NCBI GenBank assembly: GCA_021613535.1
Contig: CP075492.1
Location: forward strand, 5,828,001 to 5,892,000
Source: Adineta vaga
Taxonomy: Eukaryota; Rotifera
DNA: 64,000 nt
Direction of reading: 5' to 3'
Under the pieces are notes generated by a model. It ran no database searches. It was not told where the DNA came from and saw nothing but the letters and a program-made list of their open reading frames with translations. Positions 12,424 through 25,733 of the stretch are shown piece after piece (position 1 is the first letter of the stretch; every line of letters starts with the position of its first letter). The translations under genes were made by a program, and so were the position numbers.

Positions 12424-14213
12424 ATGTTATCAGAAATGCAAGTTCAAGCAGAAACGGGCCGATTAATCTCATGTTCTGATTTAATTCATATCGATCGACC
12501 TGATTCCTTAAAAGTAAACGAATCAAATATGTACATTTTAATCACACTTCTCTTTAGCATGTCGATCTTCATGTTTATATCATTCCTAAAGAAGTATGGA
12601 AAAAACAACAAAATTTAGCAGACAACGATTCAATGACGCATGCTGTATCTGTCGGTTTTGTTCAGTAGGTCATTTGAATAGAAAACTAAAATAACAAATT
12701 AAAATTCATTGGATAATTTAAGCGTTTCGGAAAATTTAACAATTCATGAATTACGTCGAGATATACGTGATCTATGTCGTAATGTTCATGATTTTCCGAA
12801 AGAATTTCTCTATCTTCGAAGTGTCGGTCGATGTTTAACAAAAGTTAAAGAACAACAAGAAAAAGAATTAAAAGTTAAAAATTATCGACCCCCTATGGTT
12901 TGTTGATTTTTCTCTTCCATTCATTTCAACATTTCACACCTTTTAGGCTTACGCACCGGAAGTAAGTTTACTGCGACAATAAACAAAAATAATTATGAAA
13001 AAAAACCGTTTACAGATTTTCATACTCGAAAATAGTCTTGATAAGGATGCAGAAGAACGATCATCATTACCTTATCCACTTCTTCAACAAAATTCAACAT
13101 CAAATCCGTAAATAACATGAAGATAACAAATGAAAAATTGCTCTTTTTTTCTCTTTCTTTTAGAAATCATACAGCAAAATTCACGTCACGGTTACAAATC
13201 TTTCTTTTCTAATAAAGTCTTAGATTCACTACGTGTATCTTCATTTAGTAGGCAATTGTCTAAACTACAAGAAGAACAAGAACGTCTCTATTCACAACAA
13301 CAGTATTTAGCTCGAAAACGTCAAGAAATGGAAGAGGAACAAAATCGAGAAGAAGCAGCTTTTAAAATTCAAACTGCTTTTCGAAATTATCGTCATCGAC
13401 AAAGTCAACAACAGCAGTAAAAACAATTTTCTAATCTTCAGTCGTTGATGTCGTTTATCTCTTTTTTTTCTTTATAGAGAAGTTGAATTTGAAATGGATC
13501 ATTCGGAAAGAGAAACAAGTAAATCAAAAAGTCAAAAAGATGACGATGAACGTGACGGTAAATTTATCTGCTCTATATTTGAATGACATCTATAAATTTG
13601 TATCGTTAGTTATAAGAATTTCGCATCGTCTTGAAAAATTAAAAATGAAACGTATGGAATTAGAAACGAATCGTGATCTAGTTGTTCGTCGGTTGCAACA
13701 ATTACAGGCACAAACTCATCTTCTACGACGGCAAGGTTAGAGACGTCTATTCATATTTGTTTAAAAATCTTTTCGTCGAGTTTAGAAAAAGATTTCTGGA
13801 GACAAAAATATCTTATTGAAAAAAGTCAAATTACTGCCATTTACGAACAAAATCATTTAAATTCAGTAATAAAAAACAATCATTCATTCTGTTCAAATAC
13901 TCTTTATTTTAACTTATTTTATAGAAAAATTCAATCGATCTTCATACTCAAGTGGAACAAACTACAATGCGTTTGAATAATACTACTAAAGTACGTTAAA
14001 ATATTCTCAAAAAAAGAAGCAATCGAATTTTTACTCTATATCTCTTTGAAGCTTCGACAACAAGCAGAATATGAATCTCGTTTACTACGACAAGAATTAC
14101 AACAAATTAGTTCAACTTTAAATACAATCGAAAGGCATCGATTACCAAAACAATCATCTGATTATCGACAAACAAGAGAACCAATTTCCTTCGATATAAC
14201 CGTACAATATTGA
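12424..14213 (+). CDS. SPATA1-like coiled-coil protein
   Basis: About eleven small exons join in frame. Exon 1 is 12424-12513, exon 2 12558-12664, exon 3 starts at 12723. The first 120 residues read VDLHVYIIPKEVW, GFVHVSENLTIHELRRDI, FLYLRSVGRCLTKVKEQQE and NYRPPM/AYAPE/IFILE. This is the order found in spermatogenesis-associated protein 1 (ubiquitin-like N-terminal region). The middle is Glu/Gln/Arg-rich coiled coil with an IQ-like stretch (AAFKIQTAFRNYRHRQ). The C-terminal exons give further coiled coil (LEKLKMKRMELETN, DFWRQKYLIEKS). SPATA1 is linked to sperm and flagellar structures in vertebrates; bdelloids are thought to lack males, so a ciliary role is likelier (inference). It is convergent with the RGM-like gene, 75 bp apart. 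The micro-exons near 13180-13260 are the least certain part. Confidence 0.7.
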
Positions 14214-14288
14214 ATAACATTTACGTTTCCTGAATAATACAAAAACAGTTTCATTCTTAATATCATAGATTTTTTTCAATCTAAATCA

Positions 14289-15577
14289 TCATTTAATTAG
14301 AAATAAAAGGAAAGAAAAACTAAAAATATAATGAATTGATTGCATTAGCAACGAACAATCTGATGTCATTGTCGTTGATGGCTTTGAACTGCTTCTTTCA
14401 CTTGTCGTTGAAATTGTTGTTTTTAAAGTAGTAGTAGTAGTAGTAGACGTCGGATCAGATGTTATTGTTGTTTGGAAGATGGAACCAAATATTGAATCAA
14501 CGAGAATACTAGCATTGTTTACAACATTTTCAATTATTGTGATACTTTGAACTGTTTGAAATTGATATTCACTATCGTCAAACTGTTGTTTGAAAATTCC
14601 ATCTTTGATAATCATATTTACCATACTTGCACCGAACTATCAAAGAATTATTTATCAAGAGCAAGACAAATCAATATTTTCCTACATTTTTATTATTGGT
14701 AGTTTCAAAGTCATGAATGCATGCAAGTAATGCATGATCACGAGTTTTGTAATCATTTGGTAAGTTTAACAGAGCTCGAGCTTGATCACTGGCTAGTAGA
14801 TACATTTCGCATATTGACTTTGAGGTTCGATTAAAACGATTATCCTCTACAATATTGTTTTCAATGAAACATTTATCGGTTGATGGTGTTATACAGAGAC
14901 CATTCGATTGCCGAATCAATTCAGTGGGCATACGAATACTAATGTCATACCATTTATACTAAAGGATATGAATAAGGAATATCTTTGATAAAAAAAGAAA
15001 GAAAGTATATACTTGATATTGATGCGGAGTAATGGAGATATATAAATCTGGAATGGCATAGAATATTTCCATATGTACTGAACTTGGATATCTAATTCGA
15101 ATTTCTATTTATAAAAACAAAAATTACGTAATGATTTTTAAATCAACAGTTTGTATGATTACCTGAACTTTTACAATTTTGTTCGTGATCAGTTATTGTG
15201 CAAAGTGTTTCATTATTTCTCATAAATGTCATATTAAACTAAGAATCAAATTATAAAAGTTCTATTCCTCTCATAAAATCTTACTTTCTCTATCAACCAT
15301 GTGTCATGTTGCATACTTGCTTCGATTTGAACATAATTATTTTGAAGAATCAAATGTTCACCGGATAGTTTACACCAATATCGATTTTGTGCTGATTCTA
15401 ATTGTTCCGAAAAGAGAATGATATGTGGATCACCATAGAAATGACATACGCTAATGTTTTCACTTTCGACTAAAATAATATTGATCATTTTCTTCGATTG
15501 ATAATTTCAATATGAACCTTACCCTGATTGATGAGACAGGCTAACATTAATATTATGCTGAGTTTCATAATAGTCAT
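14289..15577 (-). CDS. RGM-like (repulsive guidance molecule / hemojuvelin) GPI-anchored protein lacking the N-terminal domain
   Basis: Six exons. A signal peptide (MKLSIILMLACLINQ; start at 15577 or the in-frame Met at 15568) leads directly into VCHFYGDPHIILFSEQL. This is the partial von Willebrand D motif of RGM proteins (C-x-x-x-GDPH-x-x-x-F), followed by a C-K-L...LILQNNYVQIEA strand pattern. Further matches to the RGM C-terminal region are GLCITPSTDKCF and ALLACIHDFETTNNKNF. The last exon ends in a Thr/Ser-rich stalk and a hydrophobic tail (SIHYIFSFSFLLFLIK), typical of GPI attachment. RGM proteins are BMP co-receptors and neogenin ligands. The N-terminal helical RGM domain and RGD region that contact BMP are absent: the exon before the GDPH motif encodes only the signal peptide. 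Family call is good, function is open. Confidence 0.7.
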
Positions 15578-16114
15578 CAAATGTACTCTTTGAAAAAATA
15601 CTGACGTCTCGAACTTAATCTATCATATGAATTTATAAGTATGTTGATAAATATGGATTGTTGATAAGTATAAAACACTGAGTAGTTATAGATTTAGTAT
15701 TTGACGAAAGAAAAAGAAATATGATATGATGATTGACATAACAAATATTGAGATTTAGAAAGGATTTTCATATTGCTTAACAGCAATATTGTCTTGTTCC
15801 ATCACTGAATTTTCATTATCTCTCCACTTGAATTGAAGATAATAATGATTATTATTTGAATTATTCATACGTATTGAGTAAGCCTATTATGTGAAACTTT
15901 ATCAACTATTTAATTTTCTTTTACGAAAATTCAAAGAAAACCGAAATGCTTTTGCACATAAGAACATTTAAAGATTCTATTTCATGCGAAATATCTATAA
16001 CGAACAACAACTGAATACAGCCGAAAAAAAATAAAAGATTACAAAGTGATTATATGTCTCGTGGAGATCGATTTGTCTCCATATACTGACTAGAAAAACA
16101 AATGCATGTTAATA
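15578..16114. other. spacer between RGM-like gene and TCF/LEF gene
   Basis: AT-rich noncoding sequence with the RGM-like 5' flank and the 3' flank of the TCF gene. No gene seen. Confidence 0.5.
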
Positions 16115-19100
16115 TTAAATTTCTTGTTTAAAGTCATGTAAATTTGTCATCGATGATGGTCGTGGTAGAAATGAATCAAAATATGGATAATGATGAGTTG
16201 ATTGAAAAAACGGTGTTGGAAATGATGATGATGATTCTTTTCTTGCTGAGATTAATTCCGATCGATTCATAAGAGAATCATTCTCATTTGATGTTTGTTG
16301 ATATTTTAATAATCGTGATTTATTTTCTTCATCGGAATCCATAGATATTCCCGGATGTATTGATAGTTTCTTTTGTTCATTCATTGGTATAACATCACAA
16401 TCATCCGAATCATCATTATTATCTGTATCATCTTCATCACTCCATGAAGTTACACCAATCGATGAACTTGTTTCATTTTCTGTATAACGTAAACATTTCT
16501 TTTTTCGTTTACAATGTTTACACCAATTTGCTTGTTGATCAAGACCAAATCTTGCGCGACATTTCTTCTGATTGAGACATTCTGTTGTTTTGTTTTGTTT
16601 TTTTCAAAAGAAAAATCTTTAATTATGAATTAATATAAAAGATTACTTACCGGCATTATCACTGGAATTTTTTTCTCGTTTTTTTCCTTTATTTCCACGT
16701 TTTTTTCGTGCACCATAATTGTCTCGAGCTGACCAACCAGGATACAATTGCATATGTCTCATTCGTTCATCTCGTGCCATATCATAATATTTCTGTTGAA
16801 CATTTCGATCAAGTTCATGCCACTAATTATTTATCGATAAGAAATATAAACTAACAATACAAAATTGAAACTTACTTTTCGACCAAGAATTTGATTAATT
16901 GCAGCACTTTCACGTAACGTACATTCTTGTACAACTTGTGCACGTTGTTCTTTCATAAATAACATGAAAGCATTGAGAGGTTTTTTGATATGAGATTTTT
17001 TTGATTTTGAAACACTTTGTCCAATGGATTGTTTATGTTGTGGTGATGGTTGAGAATTATTGTCGATGAAACGACGAATATGTGTCGATCGTTTTTGAGA
17101 TGATGATGAAATGGAATGAGATGGTGAATTTTGTGGAAGTGGATAACCAGGTGGAAGGACAAAAGGAAACATTGATGGACGCCTAGAATAACGAAATATG
17201 TCAAATGTAGATAGGAAAATATGAATGGATACAAACCAATGTTGAGAGTATGGTGATGAGAAAGATGTAGGTGATGATAATGGATACATTGAATTGGGCA
17301 TACCTAAATGGTGAAGAGAAGTCGATCAATCTGAATTCAATTTTTATCAAATTAAGATCATGGAGACCAGAGATTTTCAACTCCATCCATTCCTTTCTGA
17401 ATTATTTTTATTTTTATCTATATGTCATTAAAAAATCGATCATCATCAATGATTTCTCTTGAAAATCATTCATTCTTTTCCATAGATAGTATTTGAATCA
17501 ATATCGAAGTATTCAATGTCCTTCATTCAATCTCGAGCATTTTTTTGTTTCTTCCATTTATAGTTCATTAAAAAAAAAGCTTCTCTAAATAATTTAACTA
17601 TGAATATTCCTCAATTAAGATCAAAGAGAAATGAAAAAAAAAGAAAAGATTTCTTTTCGTTAAAAATAAAGTATAATACGCATGAATTCTCATCTAGCAA
17701 ACAGTAAATTTTTGTTTATTAAACTATCTTGATTATCGGACATATTCTCTCACTCTCATATTCCATTCTCTTTTATTCTCTCATTGTCTTGGATCTCGTT
17801 AACAAGATCATTTTCCACTTTGTTAAACGTCAACTAATGACATGTATGTCGATTAGTATTGCATGACTAATTTTGCTTGTTTGCATCTCGATGCTCACCT
17901 ATTATTCTTCATCAAATCAAATCGATCGATCGATCGATCGTCTTTCTTTTCTCCTACGAAAGTAGATATCAAAAGAAAGAAAGATTTATTTTAATCAAGT
18001 ACTAAATGTATTTCCTATTTCCCGACGGACAAATAATTGATTTTCTATTGAGTAGTACGTGAAGATGAATCGTTTGTTTTAAAGTATAACGTCATGAGTA
18101 ATTCAGAATAAATGATTAACTTCGTTTTCTTTCTATATGTAAAGAGCTAGAATGCAAACAACTTCACCTCATCAATGAAACAATTAGAGAAAACTGAAAG
18201 TTTCTTTTAAATAATAGATTAACTTGCTTACCTGTAGATTGATCAATGTTTAAATTTGAATTAGTCATATGAGCTGGTGGTGGTGGTGGTGACATAAATT
18301 TTGATAGAGATTCTAATGAAGGCATTTTATCCTAAAAAAAGAAATCGATCTTTTTATTTCATCGTCAAAAATTTGAACAAAGATGAAACGCAAATTCATT
18401 CGTGCGTTGAGATCTTTTCTTCTTCATTTTAAATATCCAAAACGGATCTATTAAAAATCTTCACTTCATTACTTTTTCAATAAATAACCTTTTGATAAGA
18501 GAGAGGGAGAGAGATAGAAGACAAATTTTTATCTGATTGTCTTCTAACAATAACAAATTAGTTTCGAATTATTTTGTTATCAAGAAACGATGGAAATGTT
18601 AATGAGAAATAGACAAGAGATAAACTCTAATCGAACCATATTGTACAACTTACAAAATTTTGCATGGAATTATTCGTATGATAATAAGGTGAAATAAAAT
18701 ATGGAAAAAAACTATGAAATTGTTGTTCACTGTTCAAACGATCTGTAATAAACAAAAAATGAATAGTTTAATAGAAAAGAAAAATATATATCGAGCAAAT
18801 CATACCAGTTAGATTTATTGATGATGATGACGATGATGATGATTGTTGTGGTGATGACTAAAGGAAAATTTTGTTATTCAGAAAGATGAAATTCAATGTC
18901 GAATTTGTCTACTTCTTCTTCTTTGATAATAGGTGAAAGTCGATCACTATTTTCATCTCCATCGATAGTAACATCATCTTCATGTTTTTCACATTCAAAC
19001 ACTTTCACTTCATCCGTGTCGTTTGTATTATTATCACCGATGCCATTGGGATCTGATGTTGTTAATAAGATTGATGAAGACTTGTCCATTGTTGTCATCA

Positions 19101-19400
19101 CTCGTTTTAATGATGATGATTTGATGGAAAGATCAAGTGTTAAATCGTTTGCACTCGGCTAAAATTTAGATTCTTTGATTATATTAAAGAAAAACTCAAT
19201 CTACAAAAAGACTTTCGTTCCAAAAAAAGGAACTCGTTTCAATAGCGGCATCACTTTTTCCATCTTTTCTCTTTCTCTCTCACTCACTCTCTATTTATCT
19301 ATCTATCTATCTACTTTTTTTTTCTTCTTCTCTTTTATTAAAATGAGAGAAAAAGACAAAGAGGAAAAAAAGAACTTACTAGGATGATATTTGTCGGCAT
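16115..19400 (-). CDS. TCF/LEF transcription factor (pangolin type) with HMG box and C-clamp
   Basis: About nine exons. Exon 1 (MPTNIIL) starts at 19400. Exon 2 carries an acidic region ([18 protein letters not shown]) in the position of the beta-catenin-binding motif. Then come Ser, Pro and His-rich linkers, including a PPPPP run. The HMG box spans two exons: [20 protein letters not shown]...[10 protein letters not shown], then [20 protein letters not shown] and [20 protein letters not shown] with a basic tail. The C-clamp follows: [19 protein letters not shown] then KRKKKCLRY, with the four cysteines. TCF binds DNA and recruits beta-catenin as the nuclear effector of Wnt signalling. An intron of about 930 bp (roughly 18230-17303) is much longer than the others and contains an ATCG microsatellite, so it may hold regulatory DNA. 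The beta-catenin site is weaker than the DNA-binding parts. Confidence 0.9.
17921..17941. repeat. (ATCG)n microsatellite
   Basis: About five perfect units of the self-complementary tetranucleotide ATCG. It lies inside the long TCF/LEF intron. Confidence 0.9.
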
Positions 19401-21850
19401 TAGTAATTATATTTTATAACTATAATCATATGATTATAATACTAAAAAGTCAATGAATGAGTATGAGTTAAGATCAATTACATAAAAATAACTCTTTTAA
19501 TTATATCGAATGTTGAAAATTACAAACTAAAGAATAGAAATGATCATAAAAAAAAGATTTGCCTTTGAGGAAAGAAGAAAGAACAATTCAAGGGCCTTCA
19601 TATGAGAATGAAAGAGAAGTAGCGGGCATCGATGAAAACTGACCAACGTACATTCTTTCTCATTCGTATGTATATGCGTACACGCGCGCGCATTGACCTT
19701 CACTGTCTATCTAATAGGGTATGTTTTTGTATTGATCTAAAGAACACACGACACAATAGCGCGCCGTCCATCGGCGAGCAAACCAAAAACAGAAGAAGAA
19801 GAAGAAAAAAATTGAGAGAAAGAGAAATTTGTTCATTCATCTTTATCCTTTCGATGTACAGATGTAGATGAACAACAGCAATATAAAAGTGAACATGTCA
19901 AATACAACAAATAAAGAAGAAGAAGAAGAAGAAGAAAAAAATGAGCATTTCTTTTCGTTAATCATACACTATATTATCATCAAACGAGATTATATACATC
20001 GTTTTTCAATCGATACATGTTGGTTTGTCAATTGTTCGATCTGAGTGGTATTAAAATGTGGACTAGCGTTTCGAACGAGTTTTATTTGGTTATGAGAAAG
20101 TACTCAACATTATGCTAAAACAAACATTCTCATACTGAAATCTTATATATTTGATGTACATATGGATTCAAAGATAATGAATGAGACTGAACGGACGAAA
20201 ATGGTCTGCTAGTATCTTTTGTTTCAGTTATTCTGATATAAAAACATTTATTTTTACGTTTTGTCATGTTTCTGTGATTATTGATAAAAGTAGTTCATAG
20301 AAAAGAAAAATTTGTCTTCTATTATGATTTCTTCACTTAATGATGTATTGATCCATATGAAAAATATTGTCACCTTGTACGTGAAAAAGACAAATGTAAA
20401 AGTTTATTTTTATATAATTCCATGGACATATTTCGTTAATGGTGTCTTCTTAGTATTCTATACACAATAATAAAAGTAACAAAAATAACGAACACGTAGA
20501 TGTGAAAACATATTTAATGTATACAAATCATTTAGATGATTCGTTTGTCGAAATGTTTGACAGGCTTTTTGTAGAAAAAATATGATTGACTGATTATTAC
20601 TACTACTACTACTATCAACTGTCCTTGAGATGAAGTCAAGGGTTCGATTGTCTATCATTTCCCTATACATACATATATATATATATATACGTGAGTAATA
20701 TTGTATAATGTCAGAAGGATATATCAACAAGTGCTGGATTCTTTTATTCGATGATATAATCGATGCTAATCAAATATGTAACATGAATTTATGTTCATAT
20801 TTCTACGTAAGTATTCTTTATTATTGTTGTCATCGTTAAGCAAAAAAGAAACTTATTCATAAAACAACTGAAGAAAAAGAAAAGACATTCTCATCATCAA
20901 ATACAGTTTGTTTTTTTCTCTCCTAAGAGTTATAATGTAAGTATACTACATATATATATATATATATGTATATGATGATGAGATGATTGTTAAGTTGTCA
21001 GTATTATTCTTTGCATTTGTTTCATTTTAGATTTAAAAGCAATGTATATAGACAAGAATAGAGATATTAGATAGGAAGAAAATGAGAGTAAAGGTATCTC
21101 CTCTCTCTCTCTCTCTATGTTGTCTCGTTACAAGTGATTATTTTATTATAGATACGACGATAAAGATCCTCTTGCATTATCTGTTACTACCCGAAAAGTT
21201 AGACGATAACAAAAATCTGACAACAATCATTGTCCTTCTCTTGTGGCTTTGAATAGCATGAGCTAGACTAAAGGATGATGATGGCGTGTATATGTGTTTA
21301 CCGCTTTGATATATACTCCTTCTTAGAGTAACTTGAGTACATAAGAAAAAGATATGATTGTACAAAATAAACTCATTTCATTTTTTGATCAATCGACGTT
21401 TAGACAAGTTAGTTGAAGAAATTATTTTCTCGCGTTTTGAACAATCTCGATTTCTTATCATTATTATTAGTAAAAGAAAAACGATTGTAAAATTCTTCAA
21501 GATAAAACATCATAAAAAGAAAAGATACGAAATTCGAACTCATAAATTGACAGAAAAAAAAGTGAGAGAAAGCAAAAAAAACTGTTTTGTCCTATTTGAT
21601 AAATCTAATTCGTCTGTTTTATAACAACGTTTGATTAGAGTTTTGTTTTTTCTTCTTCTTATGTTTAGTCACTATCAATAGTTCAATCAATTAAGTCATA
21701 TCTATACACAAGTGTCTGTCTCGTGTTAGGACATACGACCGATTGTGTTTTTTATTGTTCGGATCGAAAAAGAACAATCACGACCAGACATTTGACGTTC
21801 TCTTTTAGAAAATAACCATTACATACGAATGCAGAACTTGTCTTTTGAAA
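19401..21850. other. 2.4 kb intergenic region between divergent TCF/LEF (-) and Shark kinase (+)
   Basis: One of the longest gene-free stretches. It holds a CG-rich patch unusual for this DNA (ACGCGCGCGC near 19681-19690), GAA microsatellites (near 19793-19806 and 19914-19937), TATA runs (20670-20690, 20950-20970) and a CT run (21097-21116). Open frames here are low-complexity and unlike proteins. Its size and position between two signalling genes suggest regulatory content. Confidence 0.5.
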
Positions 21851-24799
21851 ATGAATTCATTATTATATGATGCGATTGAACAATCTTTGGCCAATCTTTT
21901 AAAAACTTCTTCACTTACTCATTTATTAACACAAGATCGTGAACAATTGATAACACAATCCTATTTTATCTCGTATTATCATCCAAATATCGATCGAGAT
22001 AAAGCAGAACAATTACTAAAAATTAAATATTTCAAATCGAAATTAGATGGATTATTTTTAATACGAAATTGTACAACTTCTTCACAAGATTTTAGTTTAT
22101 CATTGATTTATAACGATCGATGTTATCATTACAAAATACAACTTATTTATGACATCGTTTTTTCCATCGGTATACAATGACGTCGTTCTTTATGTTATCG
22201 ATTTTCATGTTTTATTCTTCTAGATTCAGGACCACAAATTGCCGGTATAGATAATTTAGTACGTTACTATCAACAACGTGCTGATGGACTTATTTGTACA
22301 CTTTCCACTGAATTTATACATGATCAACCACCACCACTTGCAGTTCGATGTATTGGTACGACAAATACACTTCATCAAGCATGCAAACAAGGCAGTACTG
22401 ATATAGTGAAAAGAATTCTTTCATCAGAATATAATAATTATCGACCTGATGTTAGTGGAAAAGATTCTCATGGTTCGACAGCACTTCATGAAGCAAGTTA
22501 TTTAGGTTACGATGAAATTGTTCGATTATTAATCACAGCAAAATGTAATGTTCTTCTTCGAGATGCAAATGGTGCGACTGCATTACATCGAGTAAATAAA
22601 GTTCGAAAATTTCAGAAAAATAAATTTTCATTCGTTTTCTTTAGGCAGCAGCAGGAAATCATTCATCAACATTATTGATTTTAATTAAAGAAGGTTTAAT
22701 AGACTATGAAGAACGTAATTATAAAAACTCTTGGGTACCATTACATGAAGCAGCATTTCATAATTCTGTTGATTCTATTCAAGTTTTACTTGATTGTGGT
22801 GCACCATTACGTCCACGTACGGATCAAGGTAAAACTCCTCTACAATTAGCTGAAGAAGGTCAATGTACTGAATCGATTCTTCTGTTACGTCAATATAAAA
22901 CTCCCCCGGCAAAATCATCACGTCTCGATTGGTTTCATGATCAATTATATTTTGATCGTTTTGCAGCTAAACAATTAATTGAATCAATTAAAACTGATTC
23001 GTCAAATGGAATGTTTGTGGTTCGTTTTAGTTCACAAAATTTGAAGAATTATGCTTTAACACTTTATTATGAAAAAGAATTTTATAATTTTGAAATCATC
23101 TGTCTGGATGAAACGAGTTTTTATATTGATGATGGACCTTATTTTGAATCACTTGAGCATTTAATCGATCACTATTGTCGAATACCTGATGGATTACCAA
23201 CGATATTAACTTGTTCAATAAATCAAGTAAAAGAAATTATTCCAAGTTGTGTACAATCATTTATAAAATCCCAAACGAATCGTAATACAACAGGTACGTG
23301 TCTTTATCTTTAGATATCAATGATGATTTTATATCACATTTTTTTCTTAGAAATTTCATTACCTACAAAACCAATTATTGTTCAACAAACAAGTACGAAT
23401 ACAATAAAAATTATTCCTAAAAACTCTCAACTATTACCGTCGACTTCTCGTTCGAAATTTCCTTCTTCTCTTAGTAGTTCTATTACTTCACTCAATTCTT
23501 CAACATCTCGTTCACGTGCTTCATCAACACAAGAAAGTCCATTATCAACATCATCGTCCTGTGCATCACTTGCCAGTAATAGTCCAATAAAACAAACAGT
23601 ATCATCAGCTCCACATGAAAGTTCTATTCGAGATCGACGGAAAACGGTGAATGATAAACTTTCTTCATATGCACCAGAGCTTGAGAAAGAAGCGAAAATT
23701 AAACGATTAACAACACCAATTGTAACACTTGAAAGACAAAAATCATCGAAACTCAAACATATTTCACCCGATCGAATTCAACAAATTGCAAAACTAGGTG
23801 AAGGAGAATTTGGTGAAGTCTACGAAGGTTTTTATCAAGAAAATTCTTGTGCCGTACCTGTCCCAGTCGCTATCAAAGTTTTAAAAGATTATTCTTATTC
23901 TGCGAAACAAGATTTTCTTCGTGAAGCCGAACATATGTCTCGATTAGATCATCAGTGTATTTGTAAATTATATGGAATTGTTGATTCAAATAATAATATG
24001 ATGATGATGATTATTGAATTACTTCTTCTTGGATCAATGGTCGATTATCTTTGGAAACATCGATTAACAATCAGTGAATATCGATTAAAATTATGGGCAT
24101 CACAGATTGCAGATGGAATGGAATATATGGAATACAAAGGAATTATTCATCGTGATTTAGCAGCTAGAAATATTCTTCTACAATCGATTGATCAAGTTAA
24201 AATTAGGTAAAAGTTAAATTAGAAGTAAAAATTACTTCATGTCAAATATAATCGATTCTAGTGATTTTGGTTTATCGAGATGTATTGATCCCGATATTTA
24301 TGTACAGAAATCGGATGGGAAAATTCCAGTTAAATGGTATGCACCGGAAGCAATTAGTGTAGGAAGATTTACGTCCAAATCTGATGTTTGGTCATTTGGT
24401 GTGACTTTATGGGAAATGTTTTCATATGCTTCAACTCCTTATGGTTCGTCTCGTCTAGTCTATTCTATTTTCTATTTTCTATTTTCTATGAGATATTTAC
24501 TTTTAGGTGATATGAGTGGTAGTGAAGTGTATTATTCTTTAAAACATGGCAATCGACTTAATCGACCAGCAGGTTGTCCATTACCTATGTATCAAATCAT
24601 GCTACTCTGTTGGAAATGGGATGAAAAACAGCGACCGACATTTTATCAACTTGTTCGTTTGATAAAAAACGAATTTGTTGATCGTCAAACGAATAAAACA
24701 TTCCGACGATCTATATCAGTCTTCGATGAAATTCATACGGAGAAAGAGAATGTTTCAGATAAAACTGATCAACATTCAAAGAAAATTATTCAATTTTGA
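21851..24799 (+). CDS. Shark / HTK16-type SH2-ankyrin non-receptor tyrosine kinase
   Basis: Six exons (21851-22169, 22224-22591, 22645-23293, 23351-24206, 24262-24443, 24507-24799) give 888 residues. Order: SH2 domain 1 at about 36-140 (LFLIRNC keeps the phosphotyrosine-binding Arg), ankyrin repeats about 150-310 (GSTALHEASYLGYDEIVRLL), SH2 domain 2 about 325-425 (GMFVVRFSS), a Ser/Thr-rich linker, and a kinase about 583-860. Catalytic motifs are complete: GEGEFGEVYEG, AIKVLK, HRDLAARN, SDFGLSR split by an intron, and WYAPEA. This SH2-ANK-SH2-kinase layout is unique to Shark/HTK16, which acts in epithelial polarity and in engulfment signalling downstream of Draper in flies. The family is missing from vertebrates. 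The intron 24444-24506 is 63 bp without a stop. Confidence 0.95.
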
Positions 24800-25733
24800 T
24801 TGGAAATGCTCCATGTCAACATTGAACCGGTCCTTCTTCTTCTTTTTTTTGCACCTGTGAAAATGTTTGTAAATATTCTTTGCTTGCGTTTTTCTTATTT
24901 TGTTAAATTATATAGGCACAGAAAAAAGAACATTTCTTTCTTCATCATCATCATCATCATCATCCTTGACTATAAAATTCATTTTAATAATTTTTTGCCT
25001 TTTACCAGCCATCATCCGGTATATACATTTTCTTCTTTGTTCAACCGGATGTGAAAATTTCCTTAATACGACCATGTATGTATGTAGAAGATCATACAAG
25101 CATATATCTATTAACTAATTTCATTTTCACCATCTAACTGAATAGTAATGCAGAAAGCAAAATCGAACAAGCAAAAAGATTGTCGTTTTATGCTTGTTGA
25201 CTATAAAGACAATCTTTTAAGTATAAGAAGAAGAACAATCATGTCTGAAGGCATTTTGTTGAAAATGCTTGAACACAATCGCTGATCAGTAATGCACGAG
25301 ATTGATAAGTATCGTCAATTAGATTCGTTATTCTTTTTTCTCTCTCTCTCTCTCTGTATCGGAGACATTCATTCCAAAACCTCACAGCAATGATTTAATC
25401 GACATTGTCTGATACGTTTTTTTTTCTCTTTGAGACGAAACCTTCCGACAAAATTCTTTTTCCGTTGTATGTTACGTTCGATTTACAATCAATGTAGAGA
25501 GAATTATGTTATAGTAGTAATGAATGAGAAAAAAAGAGCAACGACTACGTAACTTTTAAGATAAAATAGAAGAACGATTGAGTTTGATGATAGTTTCTAT
25601 CAACGTAACATTGCCATTTTTCAGATAGGATGATACGAACAACCTCTAATATTGATGATATATCACTTTATATGTATTCCAACGTCATTATCTTCTTCAT
25701 TGAAGATAAATACATGAAAAGAGAACAAGTATA
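24800..25733. other. spacer between Shark and syntrophin genes
   Basis: Contains an ATC trinucleotide run (24940-24963) and a CT run (25338-25357). The small open frames are low complexity. Probably 3' UTR of Shark and promoter of syntrophin. Confidence 0.5.

Noticed and set aside
18874-18918. Apparent stop after FHLSE in TCF exon 2
   Set aside because: Explained by a donor at GTAGAC after the KEEE residues and acceptor TTTAG before the Ser-rich exon.
19632-19871. Frame in the CG-rich patch upstream of TCF
   Set aside because: Low-complexity Arg/Lys sequence from GAA repeats; no family, no conserved feature.
23427-23756. Minus-strand 109-residue frame
   Set aside because: Antisense to the Ser-rich linker of the Shark kinase exon.
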